Shown here piece after piece: positions 27,063 through 36,651 of a DNA stretch of 64,000 nt. The first letter of the stretch is position 1, and every line of letters begins with the position of its first letter. Origin of the DNA: Brevibacterium sp. UCMA 11754 (GTDB lineage: Bacteria > Actinomycetota > Actinomycetes > Actinomycetales > Brevibacteriaceae); NCBI RefSeq assembly GCF_021532275.1, contig NZ_JACBOT010000025.1, positions 124,001 through 188,000 of the forward strand. Reading direction: 5' to 3'. A program made the position numbers and the translations under genes. Below the pieces are notes generated by a model. That model was given only the letters and a program-made list of their open reading frames with translations, did no database searches and was not told the DNA's origin.

Positions 27063-28580
27063 GTGGACTCTCTAGTCGTCATCATCTATCTCGCCGCCAT
27101 GGTGGGGTTCGGAATCTGGGGCCGGTACAAGGCGAAGAATCAGGACGATTTCCTCGTCGCGGGCCGCCGCCTGGGAGGGTGGCTGTACACGGGTACGATG
27201 TCCGCGGTCGTCCTCGGCGGTGCCTCGACTATCGGCGGCGTCGGCCTCGGCTACACCTCGGGGCTGTCGGGGATGTGGCTGGTCTTCAGCATCGGCCTGG
27301 GCATCATCGCACTCTCGCTGTTCTTCGCCCCGCGGATTCAGAAGTTGGAGATCTACACGGTCTCACAGATGCTGGAGCTGCGCTACGGAAAAGGCTCCCG
27401 CCTGGTGTCGGGCGCGATCATGACCGCCTACGGGCTGATGATCTCCACGACGTCGACGGTCGCCTATGCGACGATCTTCCACGCGCTCTTCGACATCAAT
27501 AAGTTCTGGTCTGTGCTCATCGGTGGTGGAATCGTCATCCTCTACTCGATGCTCGGCGGAATGTGGTCGATCACGCTGACCGACTTCGTGCAGTTCTTCA
27601 TCCAGACCATCGGCATCTTCCTCATCATGCTGCCGATCGTGCTGAGCAAATCCGGTGGCATCGGAGAGCTGTTCTCATCGCTCCCGGCCGAGCAGACCAG
27701 CCCGGTGGGCATCGGCTGGCAGGCAATTCTCGGCTACATCCTCATCTACACTCTGGGCCTCCTCATCGGTCAGGACATCTGGCAGCGGGTGTTCACAGCG
27801 CGCAGCCCGGGCGTGGCCAGGTGGGGCGGGCTGTCGGCAGGCATCTACTGCCTGCTCTACGCCGTGGCCGGTGCGCTCATCGGCATGGCCGCCACGAAGA
27901 TCGTTCCCGGGATCGAAGTCCAAGACGATGTGTTCGTCGCCGTCGTCGATGCTGCGATGTCGCCCCTGCTGGGCGGATTCGTCCTCGCCGCGGCACTGGC
28001 GGCAATGATGTCAACGGCCTCCGGCTCGCTCATGGCTGCTGCGACGGTGTGCCGCCAGGACATCGTCGAGCCCCTGCTTGCTCGCAAGGACATCGTTCCG
28101 GTGACTGCTGAATCAGCCGGTGACGCCGATCCGGTGCACGGCGACGATTCTCCTCTCAGCTCCGGCGGGGCGACGAAGTCGACGCTGGTGAAATCGCTGG
28201 TCCGCGAGACCGGAGACGAGATCCGTGATTCTCGCATCTACCTCATCGGACTCGGCGTAGTCACCCTCATCCTCGCGATGATCATGCCCAGTGTCGTCGA
28301 GGCACTGACGGTCGCCTACAACCTGCTGGTGGCCGGACTCTTCATCCCCATCCTCGGTGGGCTGATCTTCAAACGCGGAAACATCATCGGCGTCATGGCG
28401 GGCATGATCCTGGGTTCACTCACCACGATCGTCATCATGATCACAATGGGCATCTACTCGAACGAGGCCATCTACCTGGGTCTCATCGCCTCACTGCTCG
28501 GCTACGTCATCGGCTCCCTGGTATCGAAGCCGACACCACCAGAGGTCATGGCCGCATGGAAGGAACGCCTGAACAGATAG
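27063..28580 (+). CDS. Sodium:solute symporter family permease
   Basis: A 505-aa protein with about 13 transmembrane helices of the SSS/LeuT fold. The N-terminal substrate-binding region shows GGASTIGGVGLGY, and a long hydrophilic loop lies at ~residues 345-395. It would import an organic substrate with Na+. Located 49 bp after the ThDP gene with GAAAGGG before its GTG start, it belongs to the same operon and probably brings in the guanidino or keto-acid substrate. The substrate cannot be read from sequence. Confidence 0.88.
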   Translation: MDSLVVIIYLAAMVGFGIWGRYKAKNQDDFLVAGRRLGGWLYTGTMSAVVLGGASTIGGVGLGYTSGLSGMWLVFSIGLGIIALSLFFAPRIQKLEIYTVSQMLELRYGKGSRLVSGAIMTAYGLMISTTSTVAYATIFHALFDINKFWSVLIGGGIVILYSMLGGMWSITLTDFVQFFIQTIGIFLIMLPIVLSKSGGIGELFSSLPAEQTSPVGIGWQAILGYILIYTLGLLIGQDIWQRVFTARSPGVARWGGLSAGIYCLLYAVAGALIGMAATKIVPGIEVQDDVFVAVVDAAMSPLLGGFVLAAALAAMMSTASGSLMAAATVCRQDIVEPLLARKDIVPVTAESAGDADPVHGDDSPLSSGGATKSTLVKSLVRETGDEIRDSRIYLIGLGVVTLILAMIMPSVVEALTVAYNLLVAGLFIPILGGLIFKRGNIIGVMAGMILGSLTTIVIMITMGIYSNEAIYLGLIASLLGYVIGSLVSKPTPPEVMAAWKERLNR

Positions 28581-28633
28581 CAGGCACCCAGCCACCAGCA
28601 GTCCCACAGCTGGCTGCGCTGCGGACCCGCCAT

Positions 28634-28682
28634 CGAAAAACGCACGCTGCGTCGAATCTCTCATGCGCGCGTGCGTTTTTCG
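28634..28682. terminator. Bidirectional terminator after the symporter gene
   Basis: Perfect 14-bp arms CGAAAAACGCACGC (28634-28647) and GCGTGCGTTTTTCG (28669-28682) with the A/T run inside the arms. It separates the symporter from the second ThDP gene and makes the latter a separate transcript. Confidence 0.85.
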
Positions 28683-28739
28683 ACGCTCGTCCCGTTTCGC
28701 GGTCCAGCTGGGTCCATGCCGTCCAGGCGAACTTTGCCG

Positions 28740-28779
28740 ACCGGCCTGCCGTGATCTATATTCGAATGGTCAGGCCGGT
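28740..28779. promoter_or_regulatory. Inverted repeat upstream of the second ThDP gene
   Basis: ACCGGCCTG (28740-28748) and CAGGCCGGT (28771-28779) form a perfect 9-bp inverted repeat 22 bp apart, spanning a possible promoter (TATATT inside). It is a plausible operator but the binding protein is unknown. Confidence 0.4.
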
Positions 28780-28906
28780 GCCAACGTCGAATCCGGTTGC
28801 TGCCGAACAGCCGGCGCTCGAAAAAGGAGCGCGAAGCCGCGGAATTCGCGTGTGAGACATATATGGATCGTTCTTTTCCATATCTCTCATCCGCGAAAGG
28901 CCCCTG

Positions 28907-30559
28907 ATGGCTCACACTTCGGCACACGTCGCCCACACTCTGGCCCACCACATCGATGAAGTCTTCGGACTCATGGGCAACGGCAACGCCTACTTCCTCG
29001 ATGCTCTGCTGACCTCCACCTCGGCGACCTACACTGCCGTTCGACACGAAGCCGGCGCCGTCGTCGCCGCCGATGCGCACTTCCGCACCTCCGGCAGAAT
29101 CGCCGCGGCCACCACAACCTACGGCGCCGGGTTCACGAACACCCTCACTGCGCTGGCCGAAGCCGCGCAGGCCAAGGTTCCCCTCGTCCTTGTCGTCGGT
29201 GACGAACCCACGTCCGGACCCCGCCCGTGGGATGTCGACCAGATCGCTATGGCCTCGGCGGTGGGTGTGCGCACCTATACCGTCGGTCGCGTCGATGCGG
29301 CCGCCGCGACTGTCACCGCAATCGAGCACGCACTGACGTACCAAGTGCCCGTTGTCCTCGCGATCCCCTACGACGTCGCAACCCTCGACATCGGTGAGAT
29401 TCCCTCGGTTCCAGGACCCGGACGACCTACTCCCCTGGCGCCCTCGTCCGAATTCTCACAGACCTCGCTCGATCGTCTGACGGCTGCCCTCGCCGAGGCG
29501 GAACGACCGATCCTGCTGGCCGGCCGAGGTGCGTGGTTGGCAGGTGCAGAGGCCGAGCTCGGCGCCCTGGCAGATGCCACAGGGGCGTTGACTACGACGA
29601 CTGCCCTTGGCCGCAATGTCTTCCCAGATGCCGATTATGACCTCGGCGTGGCCGGAGGCTTCGGCGCCCCTGAGGCCATGGAGCGAATCCGTGAGGCGGA
29701 CCTCGCCGTCGTCTTCGGGGCTTCGCTCAATCAGTTCACGATGCGCTTCGGCGAGCTGTTCCACCCGTCGACTGCGGTCTGGCAGATCGACACCGATGAT
29801 CGGGCCACGAATGCCCGGGTCGGCGGTTTCATCCGCGGCGATGTGAAGCTTACTGCGGGCGAGCTGGTCACACGACTGGAGGCCTCGGGTGCGGTAGCTA
29901 GCGGGTGGCGCAAGACCGTGGATACGGCCGCTGACCGGGCCTACGAAATGGGTACGGAATTCGCCGAGGATGGTCGCCTGGACCCACGTGCTGCGGCAGC
30001 ACGCCTCGGTGAGCTGCTGCCCGAGGACCGAGTTGTCGTCTCCGATGGAGGTCACTTCATCGCGTGGGCGAACATGTTCTGGGAGCCCAGTGCACCCGAC
30101 CGTCTGGCGATGGTCGGCACGGCGTTCCAGTCGATCGGCCTCGGCTGGCACAGCGTGGCAGGAGCAGCACGCGCCAATCAGGATTCGACCATCGTTCTCA
30201 CCACAGGCGACGGGGGCGGCGCCATGGCCCTGTCAGACCTCGACACCGCAGTCCGTTCAGCCGGAGGCCGCGGCATGGCCGTCGTCTTCAACGATGCCGC
30301 TTATGGCGCAGAGGTGAATCTGTACGGACTCAAGGGCCTGAATAGGGCACCGATGCTCATCGATGAGATCGACTTCGCGGCGCTGGGCAGCGCCGCAGGA
30401 GGGCACGGTGTTGCCGTCCACTCGCTGGCCGACCTCGACATCGTCAACGAATGGAAGGCAACTCCGGTCGACGAACGGAAGTTCCTGGTGCTCGACCTGC
30501 GGATCTCGGGTGCTGTCATTGCGCCGTATCAGGAGGAAGTCATCCGTGTGAACTCGTAG
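28907..30559 (+). CDS. Second thiamine diphosphate-dependent enzyme
   Basis: A 550-aa ThDP enzyme of the same broad fold as 25328-27013 but clearly diverged. The activating Glu is in AVRHEAGAVVAADAH, and the ThDP site is TTGDGGGAMALSDLD…FNDAAYG near residues 427-465. The gene has its own promoter region and a terminator before it, and is followed by ssrA on the opposite strand. Two ThDP enzymes so close suggest related but distinct substrates, e.g. two keto-acids. The reaction is not determined. Confidence 0.8.
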   Translation: MAHTSAHVAHTLAHHIDEVFGLMGNGNAYFLDALLTSTSATYTAVRHEAGAVVAADAHFRTSGRIAAATTTYGAGFTNTLTALAEAAQAKVPLVLVVGDEPTSGPRPWDVDQIAMASAVGVRTYTVGRVDAAAATVTAIEHALTYQVPVVLAIPYDVATLDIGEIPSVPGPGRPTPLAPSSEFSQTSLDRLTAALAEAERPILLAGRGAWLAGAEAELGALADATGALTTTTALGRNVFPDADYDLGVAGGFGAPEAMERIREADLAVVFGASLNQFTMRFGELFHPSTAVWQIDTDDRATNARVGGFIRGDVKLTAGELVTRLEASGAVASGWRKTVDTAADRAYEMGTEFAEDGRLDPRAAAARLGELLPEDRVVVSDGGHFIAWANMFWEPSAPDRLAMVGTAFQSIGLGWHSVAGAARANQDSTIVLTTGDGGGAMALSDLDTAVRSAGGRGMAVVFNDAAYGAEVNLYGLKGLNRAPMLIDEIDFAALGSAAGGHGVAVHSLADLDIVNEWKATPVDERKFLVLDLRISGAVIAPYQEEVIRVNS

Positions 30560-30692
30560 AGATCAATGCTGACGTATCCAGGCTCTGGCCACTCAGACAT
30601 CTGAATTGCCGGGGTCGTTCAGTCCTGATCATTCGTGTTCTGAACGTCGAGGAGAGACGACTCCCTGGAACAAGGGTGCCGGGAACCAACAG

Positions 30693-30728
30693 AAAAAGCC
30701 CTGGGTTCACGAGGAACCCAGGGCTTTG
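30693..30728. terminator. Bidirectional terminator between the ThDP gene and ssrA
   Basis: Perfect 13-bp arms AAAGCCCTGGGTT (30695-30707) and AACCCAGGGCTTT (30715-30727). On the minus strand it follows the 3' end of ssrA by a few bases and has a T-run (TTTTTC), so it mainly ends tmRNA. Confidence 0.9.
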
Positions 30729-30732
30729 AAGT

Positions 30733-31104
30733 GGAGATGGCGGGAATCGAACCCGCGTCCGTCGGCAGATTGTCAGGACTTCTCCGGGCGCAGTTCGTGA
30801 AGTAGTTTCTTAGGTTCTGGCCCTCACACGAACATGTGGACCAACGAACGGAGTTGAGTAAAAGTCCCTCAGATACCCTCAACGAATATCTGAAGCAGTG
30901 GCTCCCTAAGCGACGCCAGGACCTAGAGCGGAAGCAACTCTAGACTGACGGATTCGCAGCTCGGCCTAATCAGGCAGCGAGGGCGAAATCGGTGCGGTTA
31001 TTAGACTTAGCACCTATTGTTTGCAGAGGACATTAACGAGATGACTCTACATTCTCGGCCCGCTTCTCCCGTCGCAGTGTCCGACGTCGAAACCGATCAT
31101 CCCC
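30733..31104 (-). ncRNA. ssrA: Transfer-messenger RNA (tmRNA)
   Basis: On the minus strand the 5' end reads GGGGAUGAUCGGUUUCGAC, and the 3' end has the T-arm (GUUCGAUUCCCGCC) then CAUCUCC, which pairs with GGGGAUG to form the acceptor stem. The CCA is not encoded. The tag frame at 30970-31011 starts at a GCU resume codon and reads AKSNNRTDFALAA-stop, a degradation tag ending in ALAA. tmRNA frees stalled ribosomes with SmpB, encoded just upstream on the same strand. Confidence 0.97.
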
Positions 31105-31258
31105 ATATTCTTTTACCAAATCTGCCCAGCGCATCCACCTGCACAAACAGGCTCATGCGCCGACCAGAATAACCAGCATACTCCCACAACACCACACGAC
31201 CCAATTGCATTCCCGCGGACGGGAAATCAGTCAGATCTTTGGTGTCAGTGGAGCAGAT

Positions 31259-31729
31259 TCAGAGGAACTGCTTGGACTTGATCGCCCGCTCTGCCTCACG
31301 CTTGTCCTGCGCTTCACGCAGGGCCTGACGCTTGTCCCATTCACGCTTGCCCTTGGCCAACGCGATCTCGACCTTGACGCGCGAACCGTCGAAGTACAGC
31401 TCCAGCGGAACGAGGGTGCGCCCCGACTCCTTGACCTTCTGCGACAGCCGGAGAATCTCCTCGCGGTGCAGCAGCAGCTTCCGGCGTCGGCGAGCCGTGT
31501 GGTTCGTCCATGTCCCCTGTGCGTATTCGGGAATGTAGACACCCTCAAGCCACGCTTCGTTCTGGAAGATCAGCGCGAACCCGTCGGTCAGCGACGCCCT
31601 GCCCTCTCGCAGTGACTTCACTTCGGTTCCGCTCAGCACGAGACCGGCCTCCCACGTATCTTCGATGAGATAGTCGTGGCGCGCCTTGCGGTTCCTCGCG
31701 ATGACTTTCTTGCCAGTTTCCTTCGGCAT
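31259..31729 (-). CDS. smpB: SsrA-binding protein SmpB
   Basis: A 156-aa tmRNA partner. The core is intact: [13 protein letters not shown] and [21 protein letters not shown] near the N-terminus, and the basic C-terminal tail ([20 protein letters not shown]) that enters the ribosomal A-site. It lies about 155 bp upstream of ssrA in the same direction, a common actinobacterial order. AGGAGG lies upstream of its ATG on the minus strand. Confidence 0.97.
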   Translation of the reverse strand: MPKETGKKVIARNRKARHDYLIEDTWEAGLVLSGTEVKSLREGRASLTDGFALIFQNEAWLEGVYIPEYAQGTWTNHTARRRRKLLLHREEILRLSQKVKESGRTLVPLELYFDGSRVKVEIALAKGKREWDKRQALREAQDKREAERAIKSKQFL

Positions 31730-31910
31730 GACCGGCCTCCTTCCTATGTCTCGGATCAGTGTGTCCGACCGCGGCTATCAGTCTCGGAAGACTGCTCAAC
31801 CGCGTAGACACGCAGACCAACAACTCTAGCTCAATGATATCGCGGACGAAAGGCCACGCTGACGCCTACCGAAGGCCCACCTCGGCGAGGCCGCGCTCAA
31901 TCGGCTGCAG

Positions 31911-33140
31911 TCAGGAGATATAGGGCATCGGATCGACGTATCCGCCGTTCTTCATGACCTCGAAGTGCAGGTGGCAGCCGGTGGATGCGCCGGTCGTACC
32001 CGAATCCGAGATGACCTGGCCCTTCTTCACCTTCTGCCCATCGTGGACCTTGAGGTCCGTGTTGTGGTTGTACGTCGAGGCGATCGAGTCGCCCTTGATC
32101 TTTCCGTGGGAGATGACGACGCGGTTGCCGTAGCCGCCAGTCCATCCCGAGGTCACGACGATGCCGTCGCCGGCGGCCCGGATCGGGGTGCCGCAGGGGA
32201 CGCCGAAGTCGGTTCCCGAGTGCAGCTTCTTGGCACCGGTGATCGGGTGGATGCGGTAGCCGAAGGGCGAGGTGATGGGATAGCCCTCAGCCGGATTGGC
32301 CAGCTCGCCGTCTCCATAGACGAACTTGCCCTTCTTCTCCTGCTCCTTCTCCCACTCGCGAACCTTCTTCGCCAGCCGGTCCTGCTCGTCTTGTTCCTTC
32401 TTCAGCTGTTCCTCGGTCGTGGCTTTGTTGTCAGAGATCGTCTTCTCCGCATCGTCCTTCGCGGAGATGATGTCGTTGAGGCTGTCGGACTTCTTCTTCG
32501 CATCGATCTGTGCGGCCTCTTTGGCCAGCACCGCCTCAGCGGCTTCGTCCTTGAGGTCCGAGATCTCATCGGTGACACCCGAGAGGCGCTCTTCGTTGTT
32601 CTTATTGACCGCTCGCTGCTCGGAGAGGTTGTCGATCGTGCGCTGCTGTGACCGGACGGCGGAGTCCACGCGCCCGATTCCACCGTCGGCGCTTGTCCCC
32701 TCGGCCATCTGCAGCAGCATCGCCAGGTCAGAGGTGATGCCCGAGTTCTGATACGCCTGACGCCCGATGCGCGCGGCCGAGGTCTTGTGCTTGTCGATCT
32801 CCTCCGCGCCGTCCTTGATCGAGGTCTTGAGATCCGACTGTGCATTCTCCGCCGAGGTGAGTCGCGCGGCCATGGCGTCATCCTTCTCGATGGCCTCACT
32901 CAGAGCATCGTCGGCCTTCTTCGACGCGGCCTCAGCGTCGGGCAGCTTCTCTTCCGCCGCGTCGCGTTCGGCGATGACTCGGGCCAGGTCCTCGTCGAGT
33001 CCCTCGAACTCCTGTTGGAGCTCCTTGACCCGGTCATCGACTTTGCTCTTGTCATCGCGGGGATTAGCCCCCGCCGAGCTCACGGGCAGGATGACAGCCA
33101 GCACCGCTGCCGTCACCGCTAAGCCGAGTCTGCGTTTCAT
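31911..33140 (-). CDS. M23 (LytM) peptidoglycan hydrolase with coiled coil, FtsEX-linked
   Basis: A 409-aa exported protein. A signal peptide (residues ~1-25, ends SSAGA) is followed by long coiled coils (~residues 30-285, heptad Glu/Lys/Ala) and a C-terminal LytM domain. The zinc site is complete: HSGTDF and HLHFE. This is the EnvC plan, but with active-site residues kept, so it probably cuts peptidoglycan itself. It starts 1 nt after the ftsX stop, so it is the likely periplasmic/cell-wall effector opened by FtsEX during division. Confidence 0.9.
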   Translation of the reverse strand: MKRRLGLAVTAAVLAVILPVSSAGANPRDDKSKVDDRVKELQQEFEGLDEDLARVIAERDAAEEKLPDAEAASKKADDALSEAIEKDDAMAARLTSAENAQSDLKTSIKDGAEEIDKHKTSAARIGRQAYQNSGITSDLAMLLQMAEGTSADGGIGRVDSAVRSQQRTIDNLSEQRAVNKNNEERLSGVTDEISDLKDEAAEAVLAKEAAQIDAKKKSDSLNDIISAKDDAEKTISDNKATTEEQLKKEQDEQDRLAKKVREWEKEQEKKGKFVYGDGELANPAEGYPITSPFGYRIHPITGAKKLHSGTDFGVPCGTPIRAAGDGIVVTSGWTGGYGNRVVISHGKIKGDSIASTYNHNTDLKVHDGQKVKKGQVISDSGTTGASTGCHLHFEVMKNGGYVDPMPYIS

Positions 33141-33141
33141 G

Positions 33142-34056
33142 TCAGACCTTCGTGTACTTATTCAAAGTGATCAGGGATGATGCACCGGCCATGATCACAC
33201 CGATGGCGATGAGGATCGGGGCAACGATGAGGACGTTGACTCCGGAGATCAGACTGAAGCCCGTCGCCTGCCCTTCCAACCAGCCGCTGACGCCGAAGTG
33301 GACGAGGAGCCCCAGCGCACCGGCGGACATGGTCGCACCGATCGCCGAGGCGATGACGCCTTCGAGCAGGAACGGGAGTTGGATGAAGGTGTTCGACGCA
33401 CCCACCAGGCGCATGATTCCGGTCTCGCGTCTCCTTGAGAACGCGGAGAGTCGGATGGTCGTGGCGATGAGCAGCATGGCGCACAGCAGCATGATTCCGG
33501 CAATCGCGACAGCGACGACGGTGGCGATATTGAGGACGCTGAACAGGCGGTCGAGGAGCTGGTTCTGGTCAACGACCTCCTCGACGCCCTGGGTCGAGGA
33601 GAACGATTCTTTGATGATGTCGTACTTCTCGGCGTCCTGGAGCTTGACCCTGAACGACTCGTTCATCTCGTCTTCGGGAACGGTGCCTTCGAGGCTGGTG
33701 CCCTTGAACTGGTCCTGGAAGTGCTCGAAGGCCTCACCCTTGTCTTCGAAGTAGACCTCGTCGACGTAGGGGGCAAGCTCTGAGCTGTTCAGCTGGTCTT
33801 CGATGTTCTTCTTCTGCGTATCGGTGGCTTCGCCTTCGACGCAGTTGGTGGCTTCGGAGTCGGGTGGGCACAGGAAGACGGAGACCTGGACGCGGTCGTA
33901 CCAGTAGTCCTTCATCTGCCCCACCTGCATCTGCAGCAGGATCGCGGCGCCGACGAAGAGCAGGGACACAAAGGTCACGAGCACCACGGACAGGACCATG
34001 GAGACGTTCTTGCGCAGCCCTGACCAGACCTCGGAGAGGATGAATCCGGCCCTCAT
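33142..34056 (-). CDS. ftsX: Cell division protein FtsX
   Basis: A 304-aa permease-like protein with one N-terminal helix (residues ~20-42), an extracellular domain (~45-170) containing two Cys (VFLCPPDS and TNCVEGE), and three C-terminal helices. The FtsX signature [19 protein letters not shown] lies between helices two and three. It couples ATP hydrolysis by FtsE to wall hydrolase activity outside. The start overlaps ftsE by 4 bp. Confidence 0.96.
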   Translation of the reverse strand: MRAGFILSEVWSGLRKNVSMVLSVVLVTFVSLLFVGAAILLQMQVGQMKDYWYDRVQVSVFLCPPDSEATNCVEGEATDTQKKNIEDQLNSSELAPYVDEVYFEDKGEAFEHFQDQFKGTSLEGTVPEDEMNESFRVKLQDAEKYDIIKESFSSTQGVEEVVDQNQLLDRLFSVLNIATVVAVAIAGIMLLCAMLLIATTIRLSAFSRRRETGIMRLVGASNTFIQLPFLLEGVIASAIGATMSAGALGLLVHFGVSGWLEGQATGFSLISGVNVLIVAPILIAIGVIMAGASSLITLNKYTKV

Positions 34057-34754
34057 GAGGCGACTCCGTACGTGCCCTCTTCGACGTCGCGGACGATTGT
34101 CCCCTCGGAGAGTTCGATGACTCGTTTTCGCATCCGGTTGACGATCTCTCCGTCGTGAGTGGCCATGAGCACTGTGGTTCCGTTGCGGTTGATCTTCTCA
34201 AGCACCGACATGATGTCGGCGCTGGTGGTCGGGTCGAGGTTGCCTGTGGGCTCATCGGCGAGCAGGATACCCGGCTTGTTGACGACGGCACGGGCAATGG
34301 CCACGCGCTGCTGCTCACCACCGGAGAGTTCGTTGGGGTAGCGCTTCTCTTTGCCGGCCAGTCCGACGGTCTCGAGGACGTCGGGGACCAGGGTCGACAT
34401 GGACGCCCGGGATTTGCCGATGACCTGGAGGGCGAAGGCGACGTTGGCGAAGACGGTCTTGTTCGGCAGCAGACGGAAGTCCTGGAAGACTGTGCCGATC
34501 CCCCGCCGCAGGTAGGGCACCTTCCAGCTGGGCATCTTCACGACCGATTTTCCGGCGATGTGGATGCGCCCGGTGCTGGGGACCTCTTCGCGCAGGATGA
34601 GGCGAATGACCGTGGACTTACCCGAGCCCGAAGCTCCGACGAGGAACACAAACTCTCCACGCTCGGCCTCGAACGAGATGTCGTCGAGTGCTCTGCGGGA
34701 GCGTGCGTCGTAGGACTTCGAAACTGAGTCGAATTTGATCAAGAGGGTCTTCAA
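34053..34754 (-). CDS. ftsE: Cell division ATP-binding protein FtsE
   Basis: A 233-aa ABC ATPase. The Walker A motif is GASGSGKST, the signature is LSGGEQQR, and Walker B is [12 protein letters not shown]; the end of the protein is slightly extended. It works with FtsX at the division septum. It lies directly upstream of ftsX, and prfB precedes it by 350 bp, a gene order typical of actinobacteria. Confidence 0.97.
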   Translation of the reverse strand: MKTLLIKFDSVSKSYDARSRRALDDISFEAERGEFVFLVGASGSGKSTVIRLILREEVPSTGRIHIAGKSVVKMPSWKVPYLRRGIGTVFQDFRLLPNKTVFANVAFALQVIGKSRASMSTLVPDVLETVGLAGKEKRYPNELSGGEQQRVAIARAVVNKPGILLADEPTGNLDPTTSADIMSVLEKINRNGTTVLMATHDGEIVNRMRKRVIELSEGTIVRDVEEGTYGVAS

Positions 34755-34870
34755 TCATGTCGCGGATGGCTCGGCCGCTTCCACTGTACGTAACAGCTCC
34801 GTCATGTTCCGGGAGGCTTAAGGGCGTGTGTTGCGCATTGGAGGAAGTTCACAGCCGCCGAGGCGGTCGC

Positions 34871-34924
34871 CGGCCCCGCTGGAGGCTGAGCTTTCGTCGG
34901 CCCCGCTGGAGGCGGAGCTTTCGA
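34871..34924 (+). repeat. Tandem 27-bp repeat in the prfB-ftsE gap
   Basis: Two copies of CGGCCCCGCTGGAGGCTGAG + CTTTCGT lie at 34871-34897 and 34898-34924 with one internal mismatch. A partial third unit (CGGCAGCTTTCGA) follows. No coding frame fits. The 350-bp stretch 34755-35104 holds only this, the long inverted repeat and a short repeated GCCTGYTGTGGC. Confidence 0.7.
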
Positions 34925-34943
34925 CGGCAGCTTTCGACGGCAG

Positions 34944-35001
34944 TTGAGTGTGGGCTTACGTTCGAATTCCTCGAGAAAAACGAACGCAAGCCCACACTCA
35001 A
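34944..35001. repeat. Long inverted repeat between prfB and ftsE
   Basis: Arms of 21 bp (34944-34964 and 34981-35001, beginning TTGAGTGTGGGC and ending GCCCACACTCAA) differ at a single position and enclose a 16-nt loop. It is in the prfB-ftsE intergenic space. Its size is larger than the other terminators here, and it has no T-run on the minus strand. It could be a transcript end, or part of a small repeated element. Confidence 0.65.
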
Positions 35002-35104
35002 CCCTGTATTCAACGCTGTCAGTCACGCAATCGTCACTGAAATCCGCATGCCGCGGCTGAATTCCGCCTGTTGTGGCTGAGGGTCAGCCTGCTGTGGCCA
35101 GAAG

Positions 35105-36223
35105 TCAGGAGGCCTCTTCGGCCATCTCCTGCTCCTTGCGCCAGCGGATTCCGGCTTCGATGAGGCCGTCGAGGTCACCGTCGAAGACGTTCGAGGGGTT
35201 GTTGACTTCGTAGCCTGTGCGCAGGTCCTTGACCATCTGGTACGGGTGGGTGACGTAGGAGCGCATCTGGTCACCCCAGCTGGCCTTGATGTCACCGGCC
35301 AGTTCCTTCTTCTGCGCTGCTTCTTCCTTGCGCTTAAGGTCAAGGAGGCGTGACTGCAGCACGCGCATCGCGGCTTCGCGGTTCTGGATCTGGGACTTCT
35401 CATTCTGCATGCTCACGACAACACCGGTGGGCTCGTGCGTGATGCGCACGGCCGAGTCGGTCGTGTTCACGGACTGACCGCCGGGACCCGATGACCGATA
35501 GACGTCGATGCGCAGGTCGTTCTCATCGATTTCGACGTGGTCGGTGGATTCGATGAGGGGCACAACCTCGACAGCGGCGAAGGAGGTCTGGCGACGTCCC
35601 TGGTTGTCGAAGGGACTGATGCGCACAAGACGGTGGGTGCCTGCCTCAACGGACAAGGTTCCATAAGCGTAGGGAGCATTGACCTGGATGGTTGCGGACT
35701 TGATGCCCGCGCCCTCAGCGTAGGAGGTGTCGAGCTGCTGCACGTTGTACCCGCGGTTCTCGCCCCAGCGGATGTACATCCGGATGAGCATCTGCGCCCA
35801 GTCGGTGGCGTCGTCGCCGCCGGCGCCGGAGCGCACGGTCACGACGGCCGAACGCTCGTCGTATTCGTGGTTGAGCAGCGTCGAGATCTCGAGCTCGGCC
35901 AACTGGTCGTGAAGCTTCTTGAGGTCACGCTCGGCTTCGACCTTCGAGTCCTCATCGCCCTCGTCCTCGGACATCTCGATGAGCAGCTCGGCATCGTCGA
36001 TGCGTTCACCGAACTTCTCGAGCTTCTCCAGGGTTCCCTGCTTGTGCGAGAGCGTGGCCGAGATCTTCTGCGCCGAGTCCGGATCGTCCCAGAAAGACGG
36101 CGCCGATGCCTGCTCCGTCATCTCGGCGACCTCGGAGCGAAGGTTGTCCAGATCAGACACGTCCAGGATCGCCTTGTAGGTCTGACGGAGGTTGGCGATT
36201 TCAGCAGAATAATCAATGGCCAT
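35105..36223 (-). CDS. prfB: Peptide chain release factor 2
   Basis: A 372-aa class I release factor reading UGA/UAA. The stop-codon recognition tripeptide S-P-F is in [10 protein letters not shown], and the catalytic GGQ is in [13 protein letters not shown]. The frame is continuous from [13 protein letters not shown], with no UGA-dependent frameshift site of the E. coli type. On the minus strand TAGGCT lies 9 nt before the ATG, so a near-leaderless transcript is possible. Confidence 0.97.
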   Translation of the reverse strand: MAIDYSAEIANLRQTYKAILDVSDLDNLRSEVAEMTEQASAPSFWDDPDSAQKISATLSHKQGTLEKLEKFGERIDDAELLIEMSEDEGDEDSKVEAERDLKKLHDQLAELEISTLLNHEYDERSAVVTVRSGAGGDDATDWAQMLIRMYIRWGENRGYNVQQLDTSYAEGAGIKSATIQVNAPYAYGTLSVEAGTHRLVRISPFDNQGRRQTSFAAVEVVPLIESTDHVEIDENDLRIDVYRSSGPGGQSVNTTDSAVRITHEPTGVVVSMQNEKSQIQNREAAMRVLQSRLLDLKRKEEAAQKKELAGDIKASWGDQMRSYVTHPYQMVKDLRTGYEVNNPSNVFDGDLDGLIEAGIRWRKEQEMAEEAS

Positions 36224-36651
36224 AATGAGTCAAGCCTAGTGCATCGCGGCCCTCAGGCTTGAATCCTCGCCCCTGACCCCAGCGACGACCGGCGCCAATG
36301 TCGCACCACCTCGGCGCGGGATCGGGTGGGCACCGGCACAATTTAGCGCCACCGGCAGGAGATCAAGTCATCCCGCCGGTGACGCGGTCCGTAGTGCGCG
36401 AGGCTTGAGCGGAAAGCCACTGCAACAGTGATGAGAATCTATACCCGATTGCGGGAATGTGCAATGCGAATGCAGTGGCGAGTCGACCCGGAATCTTCGT
36501 GCTGAAACTACAGGTATGACATTTTCCCATCATGAAGAGAGTTATCCACAGATTCGAGGAATCACTGGATTCTTGATTCGACTACATATAGGTTAAAAAC
36601 AAATCCAGCTGTTGGAAATATGATTCGTATTCTGGACGCCAGGGGTTCAAT
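36224..36651. other. 428-bp intergenic region between prfB and the Tad operon, with a perfect DnaA box
   Basis: The two genes are divergent, so this region should hold both promoters. It contains TTATCCACA at 36542-36550, a 9/9 match to the DnaA box. From about 36540 to 36630 the DNA is notably AT-rich for this chromosome. AGGGG at 36641-36645 serves the tadA start. I see no gene or structured RNA here. Confidence 0.55.

Noticed and set aside
24315..30559. acetolactate synthase (ilvB) calls for the two ThDP genes
   Set aside because: Both have general ThDP motifs, but no ilvN partner or other branched-chain gene is near, and the agmatinase and symporter neighbours point to catabolism.
35105..36223. 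Programmed frameshift in prfB
   Set aside because: The release factor 2 frame is continuous from its ATG and has no in-frame TGA near the start.
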